Shown here: in pieces, positions 1-5,514 of the stretch
Position numbering within the stretch: the stretch's first letter is position 1
Layout of the letters: every line of letters starts with the position of its first letter
Origin: Alphaproteobacteria bacterium
GTDB lineage: Bacteria; Pseudomonadota; Alphaproteobacteria; Rhizobiales; Aestuariivirgaceae
Assembly: GCA_024639035.1 (NCBI GenBank)
Contig: JAHEJE010000200.1
Coordinates: 1 to 5,514 of the forward strand
Reading direction: 5' to 3'
DNA: 5,514 bases
Translations under genes and position numbers: made by a program
Notes under the pieces: generated by a model
Databases searched by the model: none
Seen by the model: only the letters and a program-made list of their open reading frames with translations
What the model was told of the DNA's origin: nothing

Positions 1-2
1 CC

Positions 3-779
3 AAGGTCGATGCCGCCGCGGCGCCTTGGGACCTGTGGGGCGCCTATTTCGGTGCCGGTGCCATCGTCTGGCTGCTGGGAATTGCCCTGTCGCGCCACCT
101 GCCGCCACTGGCCGGCGCCGGTGGCGCCGCAGCGGCAATCGCCGCCGCGTTCGGCAATCTGGTCCTGCTCGGCATTCCCCTGTCGGTCAGCTATTTCGGC
201 GAGGCCGCCGCCCTGCCGGCCGGTCTGATCATCTCCATCCATGCGCCGATCCAGTGGCTGGCCGCCTCGCTGCGGGCCGAAACGGCCGGGCGCGGCGCCG
301 GCCAGCCGGTTTCCTCGATGCTTTCAAAGCTGGTCGTGGACCTGCTGAAGAACCCGATCGTCATGGCCATCGTCGCCGGCAGCCTGTGGCGGCTGGCCGG
401 GCTTGGCATCCACCCGATCGCCGACCGCACCATCACCATGCTCGGTCAGGCCGGTGTGCCGACGGCACTGTTCGTGCTCGGCCTGTCGCTCACCTCGTTC
501 GGCTTCAAGGGCAACGTGCGCAGCGTGACGGCTCTTCTGGTGCTCAAGATGGCGGTATTTCCCGCCCTTGCGGCGATTGCCGCATTCGGCATCTTCGATC
601 TCGATCCGGTTGCCGCCGGCGTCGTGGTCCTGTTCGCCAGCCTGCCGACCGGCGTCAACGCCTACATGTTCGCGGCCAAATACCACACCGCCGTCGCGCC
701 GATATCCGGCGCCATCGCCATCGGCGTGGCCATGTCCATCGTCACCGTTTCGGTCACGCTATGGTTTTTGGGCGCGTGA
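3..779 (+). CDS. AEC (auxin efflux carrier) family transporter, 3' end only
   Basis: The reading frame is open from the left edge to a TGA at 777-779 and gives 258 residues. Full AEC proteins are usually about 300-320 residues, so roughly the first 50-60 residues and the start codon lie outside the window. The protein is almost entirely hydrophobic, with about eight possible membrane segments (near residues 12-30, 42-60, 71-91, 116-135, 146-165, 171-197, 201-225 and 231-255). Two family hallmarks are visible: a broken helix with GNLVLLGIPL near residues 51-60, and SLPTGVNAYMFAAKYH near residues 213-228. Members sit in the inner membrane and are thought to export or exchange small organic acids, for example malate or malonate; the name comes from plant auxin carriers and does not imply auxin transport here. 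The substrate cannot be told from sequence. It converges on the neighbouring hydrolase with a 2-bp gap. The family call is firm; the substrate is unknown. Confidence 0.9.
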   Translation, partial: KVDAAAAPWDLWGAYFGAGAIVWLLGIALSRHLPPLAGAGGAAAAIAAAFGNLVLLGIPLSVSYFGEAAALPAGLIISIHAPIQWLAASLRAETAGRGAGQPVSSMLSKLVVDLLKNPIVMAIVAGSLWRLAGLGIHPIADRTITMLGQAGVPTALFVLGLSLTSFGFKGNVRSVTALLVLKMAVFPALAAIAAFGIFDLDPVAAGVVVLFASLPTGVNAYMFAAKYHTAVAPISGAIAIGVAMSIVTVSVTLWFLGA

Positions 780-781
780 GG

Positions 782-1585
782 TTAGTGCGGCAGGTGCGTC
801 TTGATGAAGCCTTCCATGCGCTGCCAGATCTGCAGGGTCAGGTCGTCCACATGGCCGCCGCCGGGGATACCGAGAAACTCCTTGGGTGAGGTAAAGGCAT
901 CGAACAGCGACTTGCCGTGGCCGAATGGCACGACGCGGTCGGCATCGCCATGCAGGATGAAGACCGGGGAAGCGACCCGCGGTGCGTGATCGATGGATTG
1001 GAATTGATCCTTCATCAGCAACGAGACCGGCACGAACCAGTACTGCCGCCTTGCGATATCGGCCGCAGAGGTAAACGGGGCCTCCAGAATGATCGCGCCG
1101 GGCCTGGTTGTCCGGTCGGCGGCGATTTGCACCGCCACCCCGGCGCCAAGAGATTCGCCATACAGCACCAGCCTGCCGGGCGGTGTGCCGCGCGCGCCCA
1201 GATAGGCAACGGCGGCCCGTGCATCGGCCAGCAGTCCGGCCTCGCTCGGGCTGCCGTGCGAGCCCGAATAGCCGCGGTAGCCAAGCGCCAGAACGCCGTA
1301 GCCGTTGTGGTTGAACAGGCCGAAGCGTTCGGCCCTGGCGGCGATGCCCTGGGCGTTGCCCTGGAAATAGACGATGGTCGGTGCGTCGTCCCTGGCCGGC
1401 GCGTGCCAGCCGGTCAGTTCGACACCGTCCTCGGCGCTGAACCGGATGGTTTCGAATTGCGCCAGCCCGGCCGCCTCCGGATGCACCAGGGCCGGGTCGG
1501 GGAAATACTGCAGATTGCGCTGAAACACATACAGTGCCGCATTGATGCCGATGTAGATCAGGCAGGCAAAGGCGATCAGCTTCAT
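782..1585 (-). CDS. Membrane-anchored alpha/beta hydrolase, BEM46/ABHD13-like (serine hydrolase)
   Basis: The product is 267 residues from the ATG at 1585. It begins with one hydrophobic segment (residues 2-22, MKLIAFACLIYIGINAAL) that fits a signal anchor, so the hydrolase domain probably faces the periplasm. The alpha/beta hydrolase fold is shown by VYFQGNAQG at about 72-80 (oxyanion region), YRGYSGSHGSPSEAGL at about 103-118 (typical of the BEM46 group), the nucleophile elbow GESLG with Ser145, HGDADRVVP with Asp216, and GGGHVDD with His245. All three catalytic residues are therefore present. Substrates of this group are mostly unknown; esterase, thioesterase or peptidase activity is possible. 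An in-frame GTG at 1603 would add six residues (MAGPQA) and start 3 nt after the argJ stop. I prefer the ATG because it leaves a normal N-terminal anchor, although its ribosome binding site is weak (GGCGGGG region). It is the last gene of the foldase-argJ unit and is probably co-transcribed with it. Confidence 0.88.
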   Translation of the reverse strand: MKLIAFACLIYIGINAALYVFQRNLQYFPDPALVHPEAAGLAQFETIRFSAEDGVELTGWHAPARDDAPTIVYFQGNAQGIAARAERFGLFNHNGYGVLALGYRGYSGSHGSPSEAGLLADARAAVAYLGARGTPPGRLVLYGESLGAGVAVQIAADRTTRPGAIILEAPFTSAADIARRQYWFVPVSLLMKDQFQSIDHAPRVASPVFILHGDADRVVPFGHGKSLFDAFTSPKEFLGIPGGGHVDDLTLQIWQRMEGFIKTHLPH

Positions 1586-1606
1586 GGCTTGCGGCCCCGC
1601 CACCCG

Positions 1607-2851
1607 TCAGCTGCGGTAGTCGGCGTTGATGTCGATATAGCCATGCGTCAGATCGCAGGTCCACACCGTGGCCTTGCCCGTGCCGACGCCGACATCCACC
1701 TTGATGACGATCTCCCGGCCCTGCATGTGCCCGACCAGGTCGGCTTCGCGATAGCGGCTGTCGACCTTGCCCTTGCGCGCCACCACAATGCCGCCGATGC
1801 GGATCGCCAGCCGGTCGCGGTCGGCCGCCTCGCCCGACTTGCCGACCGCCATCACGATGCGGCCCCAGTTGGCATCCTCGCCGGCAATCGCCGTCTTGAC
1901 CAGCGGCGAGTTGGCGATCGCAAAGCCGATCCGCCGCGCCGCCATGTCGCTCTCCGCCCCGGTCACCGTGACTTCGATCAGTTTCTGCGCCCCCTCGCCG
2001 TCGCGCACGATTTGCAGGGCCAGGTTGCGGGTCAGCTTGTCGAGCGCCCGGGCAAACCCCTTCAGCCGTTCGTCGCCGGCGCTGCGCAGGCCCTTCGGCC
2101 GCTGGTCGCGCCGGCCGGTTGCCGCCAGCAGCACGGTGTCCGATGTCGAGGTGTCGCTGTCCACGGTAATCGCGTTGAAGCTCTGTTCCACGCTGGCCCG
2201 CAGCAGGCTTTGCAATATGCCCGCGGGCAGCGCTGCGTCGGTAAACAGGAACGCCAGCATGGTCGCCATGTCCGGCGCGATCATGCCCGAGCCCTTGGCG
2301 ATTCCGTTGATCGTCACCCGGCGTCCGTCGAGACGGCACGACACGCTCGCCTGCTTGGCGAAGGTGTCGGTGGTCATGATGGCGCGCGCCGCATCGTCCC
2401 AGTTGTCCGGACTTGCCGATGCCGCCGCGGCGCCGAGCAATTCGGTAATCGGCTTTGCATCCAGCGGCTCGCCGATGACCCCGGTCGAGGCCAAATAGAC
2501 CTCGTCGGGATTGCACGCGAAGTGTCGCGCCGCCGCCCGGGCCACCTGTTCGACCGTGCGCACGCCGGTCTTGCCGGTAAAGGCGTTGGCGTTGCCGGCA
2601 TTCACCACCACGGCGCGGGCGACGCCCTTCTTCAGCGCCTGCGCACACCAGTCGACCGGCGCCGAACAGGTCATGGACCGGGTCAGCATACCGGCAATCG
2701 TGCTGCCGGGCTCGAGCAAGGCAATCAGCAGGTCGGGGCGTCCGCGATACTTGGTGCCGGTGTTGGCCGTCGCCAGGCGGACGCCGGACACCGCCGGCAA
2801 TCGTTCGCTGTGTTCAGGAGCCAGCGGAGAGCGCGCCAGTTGACCCGCCAT
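1607..2851 (-). CDS. argJ: Bifunctional ornithine acetyltransferase / N-acetylglutamate synthase ArgJ
   Basis: ArgJ transfers the acetyl group from N-acetylornithine to glutamate, giving ornithine and N-acetylglutamate. This is the recycling step of arginine biosynthesis; many members also make N-acetylglutamate from acetyl-CoA. The enzyme is cytoplasmic. At 414 residues it is full length for the family. Visible hallmarks are VSGVRLATANTGTKYRGRPD near 21-40, AGMLTRSMTCSAPVDWC near 53-69, VVNAGNANAFTGK near 82-94, the oxyanion-hole STGVIG with Thr123-Gly124, and KGSGMIAPDMATMLAF at 186-201. In the last of these the family is cut by itself between Ala196 and Thr197, so that Thr197 becomes the N-terminal nucleophile of the beta chain. 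The C-terminus INADYRS is the usual active-site-closing end. The ATG lies 3 nt after the foldase stop (TAG CAG ATG) with only a weak Shine-Dalgarno, which suggests translational coupling. No arginine operator was recognised. Whether it is mono- or bifunctional cannot be judged from sequence. Confidence 0.97.
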   Translation of the reverse strand: MAGQLARSPLAPEHSERLPAVSGVRLATANTGTKYRGRPDLLIALLEPGSTIAGMLTRSMTCSAPVDWCAQALKKGVARAVVVNAGNANAFTGKTGVRTVEQVARAAARHFACNPDEVYLASTGVIGEPLDAKPITELLGAAAASASPDNWDDAARAIMTTDTFAKQASVSCRLDGRRVTINGIAKGSGMIAPDMATMLAFLFTDAALPAGILQSLLRASVEQSFNAITVDSDTSTSDTVLLAATGRRDQRPKGLRSAGDERLKGFARALDKLTRNLALQIVRDGEGAQKLIEVTVTGAESDMAARRIGFAIANSPLVKTAIAGEDANWGRIVMAVGKSGEAADRDRLAIRIGGIVVARKGKVDSRYREADLVGHMQGREIVIKVDVGVGTGKATVWTCDLTHGYIDINADYRS

Positions 2852-2854
2852 CTG

Positions 2855-3757
2855 CTAGTTCTGCTTGTCGGATTTGCCGCCGGTCGAATCCTGCTCTTGC
2901 TGTTCGAGCATTTTCTGGCGTTGTTTTTCGGTTTCTTCCTGCAGCTTGATCAGGTCCGGATCGATTATTTCGATATCGCCGGTCTTGCGCAGCTCGACGA
3001 TCTTGTCCTGCACCGCCTGGCGCAGCAGCACCTGACGGATCGCCGGCTTGACCTCCTCGAACGGCTGCGCGCCCTGTTCCTTCATATCCTCCAGCCGGAT
3101 CACGTGCCAGCCGAAGTCGGTCTTGACCGGCGCGGAAACCTCGCCATTGGTCATCGCAAACACCGCCTTGGAGAACTCCGGCACCATTTCGCCGGCCGAG
3201 AAATAACCCAGATCGCCGCCGAACTCCTTCGAGCCGTCTATGCTGACCTTCTTGGCCAGTTCCTCGAATTTCTCGCCGGCATCGAGCTTGGCAACGACGT
3301 CTTTTGCCTCCTTTTCGGTGCCAACCAGGATGTGGCGCGCCCGGGCGCGCTTTTCCGGTGTGATCTTGGCCGCCTGGGCATCATAGGCCTTCCTGATCTC
3401 GGCATCGGAGATCAGCGGCTTGATCTTGGCGGAGAAATAGGCATCGCGCAGCGCCTTGGCCTGGTAGAACGCCAGCCGGTCCTTGTACTCCTTGGTGTCG
3501 GTCACCCCTTCGGTGACCGCCACCTGGGCCAGCAGGTGCCGCTCGACGAGGTACTCCACAATGAAGGCGTAGCGCAGCTTGGGCGGCACGTCGGTCAGAT
3601 GCGGCAGGATGTCGTCGGCGGCAAGCTTGACCTCCGCGGCGGTGATCGTATGACCGTTCACCCGAACCGCTGCCTTGGTGTCTTCCTGGGCAAAGGCGCC
3701 CGGTGCGCCCAGCGCCAGGCCGCCAATGATGCCGGTTATCAATAATGCTGTCTTCAT
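2855..3757 (-). CDS. Secreted parvulin-type peptidyl-prolyl cis-trans isomerase (PpiC/PrsA/SurA-like foldase)
   Basis: The product is 300 residues from the ATG at 3757. Residues 1-24 form a clear Sec signal peptide: MKT, a hydrophobic core, then AFA-Q as the likely signal peptidase I site. There is no lipobox Cys, so it should be a soluble periplasmic protein. After an N-terminal helical region (about 30-130, resembling SurA/PrsA chaperone segments) comes one parvulin rotamase domain at about 137-227, with the conserved RARHILV (His142), FGGDLGYFSAGEMVPEF and FGWHVIRLED (His218). The tail from about 268 is rich in Gln, Glu and Lys, probably a charged helix. It should help exported proteins fold or reach the outer membrane. 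The frame is open upstream to an ATG at 3847 and another at 3826, but those would bury the signal peptide 24-30 residues inside, so 3757 is preferred; a short TGAG lies 6 nt upstream of it. It is the first gene of the unit with argJ and is transcribed divergently from secA, which fits a shared role in protein export. It is often annotated prsA-like or simply peptidylprolyl isomerase. Confidence 0.93.
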   Translation of the reverse strand: MKTALLITGIIGGLALGAPGAFAQEDTKAAVRVNGHTITAAEVKLAADDILPHLTDVPPKLRYAFIVEYLVERHLLAQVAVTEGVTDTKEYKDRLAFYQAKALRDAYFSAKIKPLISDAEIRKAYDAQAAKITPEKRARARHILVGTEKEAKDVVAKLDAGEKFEELAKKVSIDGSKEFGGDLGYFSAGEMVPEFSKAVFAMTNGEVSAPVKTDFGWHVIRLEDMKEQGAQPFEEVKPAIRQVLLRQAVQDKIVELRKTGDIEIIDPDLIKLQEETEKQRQKMLEQQEQDSTGGKSDKQN

Positions 3758-3770
3758 CACAATCTCATTC

Positions 3771-3792
3771 TTCGCTGCCGCGAATTCAGCGA
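3771..3792 (-). repeat. Inverted repeats upstream of the foldase start codon
   Basis: In the foldase leader, TCGCTG pairs with CAGCGA (3792-3787 with 3777-3772; 9-nt loop). An overlapping, mutually exclusive stem, TTCGC with GCGAA (3784-3780 with 3775-3771; 4-nt loop), is also perfect. Both end 4-6 nt before the likely Shine-Dalgarno (TGAG, 3767-3764). The pairing is visible; a regulatory role is speculative. Confidence 0.35.
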
Positions 3793-3889
3793 GTCCTTGT
3801 TGTAAGGGTTGCGTCCGGCTCTCCATGCAGTGCAAATCCGGCAACAATGTGCCTTCCAGCCGGCGGTCGCCCCACGGTATGTTCGTCGC

Positions 3890-3918
3890 ACAATGGTCGT
3901 AAAAGGCGTTTGGTTCAA
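3890..3918 (-). promoter_or_regulatory. Candidate sigma70-type promoter for the foldase-argJ-hydrolase unit
   Basis: On the minus strand a -35-like TTGAAC (3918-3913, preceded by CC to read CCTTGAAC) is followed after 17 nt by CATTGT (3895-3890), a 3-of-6 match to TATAAT. It would place the transcription start near 3883, leaving a leader of about 125 nt before the ATG at 3757. Spacing and -35 are reasonable, the -10 is weak, and other hexamers in this region cannot be ruled out. Confidence 0.27.
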
Positions 3919-4045
3919 GGGGGATGGCAGCGCAGGCCGGCGATTATTCAGCCAGTGAGGACACTCGGCAACATTGAATTTCGCGCCCCGTTGAACTATC
4001 TGCCAACCAGGATGCCGCACGCGGCGATTGCCCCGTTGCCGCAAG

Positions 4046-4073
4046 TTGACTAGAAAGCACCTTACCTGCCAAT
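4046..4073 (+). promoter_or_regulatory. Candidate sigma70-type promoter for secA
   Basis: TTGACT at 4046-4051 matches five of six bases of the -35 consensus. The best -10 at an allowed distance is GCCAAT at 4068-4073 (16-nt spacer, three of six). An alternative further upstream is TTGAAT at 3974-3979 with TATCTG at 3997-4002 (17-nt spacer). Either would give a leader of about 50-125 nt before secA. Both are weak pattern matches, so which one is used, if either, is open. Confidence 0.27.
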
Positions 4074-4080
4074 AGACTCA

Positions 4081-4111
4081 GTGATCCTGCGCCGGATGCA
4101 GCCAGCATCAC
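4081..4111 (+). repeat. Imperfect inverted repeat just upstream of the secA ribosome binding site
   Basis: GTGAT at 4081-4085 can pair with ATCAC at 4107-4111, and inside it CTGC at 4087-4090 with GCAG at 4098-4101, separated by an unequal internal loop. A competing hairpin, GATGC at 4095-4099 with GCATC at 4105-4109, uses some of the same bases. The complementarity is seen directly; whether it folds or matters is unknown, and short stems of this kind are common by chance in GC-rich DNA. Confidence 0.35.
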
Positions 4112-4119
4112 GCCCCATT

Positions 4120-4124
4120 GGAGA
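4120..4124 (+). promoter_or_regulatory. Ribosome binding site of secA
   Basis: GGAGA at 4120-4124 is complementary to the 3' end of 16S rRNA. Its GGAG core ends 10 nt before the ATG at 4134. It supports that ATG as the secA start, which also agrees with the usual SecA N-terminus. Confidence 0.65.
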
Positions 4125-4133
4125 CCAGACCAG

Positions 4134-5514
4134 ATGCTCGGATTCGGCAAATTAGCCTCAAAAGTGTTCGGATCGTCGAACGACCGCAAAATCAAGGCGT
4201 ACCACTCGGCTGTCGAGCAGATCAACGCCGCCGAATCAGAGCTCGAAAGCCTCTCCGACGACGACCTGCGGGCCCGCACTTCGTCGTTCAGGGAACAGTT
4301 CGCCAATGGCGCGACCCTCGACGAACTGCTGGTGCCGGCCTTTGCCACCGTGCGCGAGGCCGCCAAGCGCTCCCTCGGCCAGCGCCATTTCGATGTCCAG
4401 ATGATCGGCGGTATCGTGCTGCACAATGGCGATATCGCCGAGATGAAGACCGGCGAAGGCAAGACCCTGGTGGCAACCCTGCCGGTCTACCTGAACGCCA
4501 TTTCCGGGCGTGGCGTCCACGTCGTCACGGTCAACGATTACCTGGCCAAGCGCGACGCGGCCTGGATGGGCCAGGTCTACGATTTCCTCGGGCTGACCAC
4601 CGGGACCATCACCCACGGCCTGTCCGACGACGAACGCCGGGCGCAATATGCCTGCGATGTGATCTATGCCACCAACAACGAGCTGGGCTTTGATTACCTG
4701 CGCGACAACATGAAGTACAATCTCGACGAGATGGTCCAGCGCGGCCATGCCTTCGCCATCGTCGACGAGGTCGATTCGATCCTCATCGACGAGGCTCGCA
4801 CCCCGCTGATCATATCCGGCCCCGTCGAGGACCGTTCGGAACTCTACACCCAGGTCGACGGCTTCATCCCGCAGCTCAAGCCCGAGCACATCGAACTCGA
4901 CGAGAAACTGCGAACCGCAACCCTGACCGACGACGGCAACGAGTTCATGGAGCAGATCCTGAAAGACGCCGAACTGCTGCAGGGCGATTCGCTCTACGAC
5001 ATCGAAAACGTCTCGCTGGTTCATCACGTGAACCAGGCCCTCAGGGCGCACACCCTGTTCACCCGCGACAAGGACTACATCGTCAAGGACAACGAGGTTG
5101 TCATCATCGACGAGTTTACCGGCCGCATGATGCCAGGCCGGCGCTATTCGGAGGGCCAGCATCAGGCGCTCGAGGCCAAGGAGAACGTCGCCATCCAGCC
5201 GGAGAACGTGACCCTGGCATCGATCACCTTCCAGAATTACTTCCGGCTCTACGACAAGCTCGCCGGCATGACCGGCACTGCCGCCACCGAAGCCGACGAG
5301 TTCATGGACATCTACAAGCTCGACGTCCTGGAAATCCCTACCAACGTGCCGGTTTCCAGAAAGGACGACGACGACGAGGTCTACCGCACCGCTGCCGAAA
5401 AGCATGAGGCCATCGTCGCCCAGATCGGCGATGCCCGCGAGCGCGGCCAGCCGGTCCTCGTCGGCACCACGTCGATCGAGAAATCGGAAACCCTGGCCGC
5501 ACTGCTGAAGGCCC
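4134..5514 (+). CDS. secA: Preprotein translocase ATPase subunit SecA, N-terminal half
   Basis: SecA is the ATP-driven motor that pushes unfolded preproteins through the SecYEG channel at the inner membrane. The window holds 460 codons from the ATG; SecA is usually about 900 residues, so the rest lies past the right edge. The N-terminus MLGFGKLASKVFGSSNDRKI closely resembles that of E. coli SecA, which fixes the start together with the GGAG site upstream. Visible parts are RHFDVQMIGGIVLHNGDIAE near 84-103, Walker A MKTGEGKT at 104-111 (Lys110), HVVTVNDYLAKRD at about 129-141, TNNELGFDYLRDNM at about 180-193, and Walker B DEVDSILIDEARTPLIISG at 211-229. The preprotein-binding domain follows, then IDEFTGRMMPGRRYSEGQHQ, AGMTGTA and the start of the second nucleotide-binding fold, VLVGTTSIEKSE. 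No frameshift or missing key residue was seen. It is divergent from the foldase gene. No secM-like leader gene precedes it. Confidence 0.98.
   Translation, partial: MLGFGKLASKVFGSSNDRKIKAYHSAVEQINAAESELESLSDDDLRARTSSFREQFANGATLDELLVPAFATVREAAKRSLGQRHFDVQMIGGIVLHNGDIAEMKTGEGKTLVATLPVYLNAISGRGVHVVTVNDYLAKRDAAWMGQVYDFLGLTTGTITHGLSDDERRAQYACDVIYATNNELGFDYLRDNMKYNLDEMVQRGHAFAIVDEVDSILIDEARTPLIISGPVEDRSELYTQVDGFIPQLKPEHIELDEKLRTATLTDDGNEFMEQILKDAELLQGDSLYDIENVSLVHHVNQALRAHTLFTRDKDYIVKDNEVVIIDEFTGRMMPGRRYSEGQHQALEAKENVAIQPENVTLASITFQNYFRLYDKLAGMTGTAATEADEFMDIYKLDVLEIPTNVPVSRKDDDDEVYRTAAEKHEAIVAQIGDARERGQPVLVGTTSIEKSETLAALLKA

Larger units (their letters stand above)
3758..4133. promoter_or_regulatory. 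Divergent intergenic region between the foldase gene and secA
   Basis: These 376 bp separate two divergently transcribed genes and therefore must contain the promoters of both. No convincing gene was found: the open frames here are short, lack family-like sequence, and overlap the candidate promoter elements. The region holds weak candidate promoters for both directions, a clear Shine-Dalgarno for secA, short inverted repeats close to both start codons, and two short direct repeats (GCCCCGTTG at 3985-3993 and 4030-4038; CGGCAACA at 3839-3846 and 3966-3973). I saw no tRNA, riboswitch or terminator-like hairpin followed by a T run. The arrangement is seen directly; promoter activity is inferred. 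Confidence 0.75.

Noticed and set aside
26..889. A 287-codon plus-strand frame over the transporter.
   Set aside because: The product is Arg/Pro/His-rich with no membrane segments, whereas the overlapping frame encodes a coherent AEC membrane protein ending at 779.
759..2648. A 629-codon minus-strand frame overlapping argJ and the hydrolase.
   Set aside because: It is a shifted frame over two genes with clear family motifs. Its product is Gly/Arg/Ala-rich, as expected for a shifted frame in GC-rich DNA.
917..3745. A 942-codon open frame on the plus strand running through the hydrolase, argJ and foldase genes.
   Set aside because: It is in exact codon register with all three minus-strand genes, so it can only be closed where they use TTA, CTA or TCA codons. 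These are rare in this GC-rich DNA; the frame ends precisely at a TTA leucine codon in the foldase signal peptide (3743-3745). The product is Arg/His/Gln-rich and low in recognisable motifs. It is a by-product of codon use.
3758..3847. Longer N-terminus for the foldase, from ATG at 3847 or 3826.
   Set aside because: It would place 24-30 mostly polar residues before a classical signal peptide. The ATG at 3757 gives a normal signal peptide and has a short Shine-Dalgarno-like TGAG.
4012..4053. A 13-codon frame (ATG to TAG) upstream of secA, considered as a leader peptide.
   Set aside because: It overlaps the best candidate -35 element, shows no arrest-like or family sequence, and SecM is not expected outside gammaproteobacteria.
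3758..4133. Search for a hidden small RNA, tRNA, riboswitch or attachment site in the largest gap.
   Set aside because: No cloverleaf, no intrinsic terminator, no recognisable riboswitch core and no flanking repeats of useful length were seen.
4236..5405. A 389-codon open frame on the minus strand opposite secA.
   Set aside because: It is codon-aligned with secA and ends at a TCA serine codon of secA (4236-4238). The plus-strand frame has unmistakable SecA motifs, so this is a shadow.

Overview
The window looks like a stretch of alphaproteobacterial chromosome. It is GC-rich, and it has secA facing a divergent parvulin-type foldase gene that is followed directly by argJ. From general knowledge this gene neighbourhood is common in Hyphomicrobiales (Rhizobiales) and relatives, but genus and species cannot be fixed from the sequence alone. 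No mobile element, CRISPR array, phage gene, tRNA or rRNA was seen.

Layout: (1) Bases 3-779 on the plus strand are the 3' end of an auxin-efflux-carrier (AEC) family membrane transporter, cut off at the left edge. (2) Bases 782-3757 on the minus strand are a tightly packed three-gene unit. Reading from its promoter side it holds a secreted PpiC/PrsA-type peptidyl-prolyl isomerase, the arginine-biosynthesis enzyme ArgJ, and a membrane-anchored alpha/beta hydrolase of the BEM46/ABHD13 type. The first two genes are separated from the next by 3 and about 21 nt (3 nt if the hydrolase uses an upstream GTG). The hydrolase ends 2 bp from the end of the transporter, tail to tail. (3) Bases 3758-4133 are a 376-bp divergent intergenic region. 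It must hold the promoters of both the foldase unit and secA. Candidate promoters, a clear secA ribosome binding site and some small inverted repeats can be seen there. (4) Bases 4134-5514 on the plus strand are the first half of secA, cut off at the right edge.

Functionally, SecA drives unfolded proteins through SecYEG. The divergently transcribed foldase carries its own signal peptide and would meet such proteins on the outer side of the inner membrane, so the pairing of secA with a periplasmic foldase makes sense. ArgJ, a cytoplasmic enzyme that recycles the acetyl group in ornithine synthesis, appears to share the foldase transcript without an obvious functional link. The hydrolase at the end has an intact catalytic triad but an unknown substrate.

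I found no undescribed system here. The points worth a second look are modest: the compact in-register packing of the minus-strand unit, the hydrolase as the gene after argJ, a Gln in place of the usual His in the hydrolase oxyanion motif, and possible alternative hairpins next to the ribosome binding sites of secA and the foldase.
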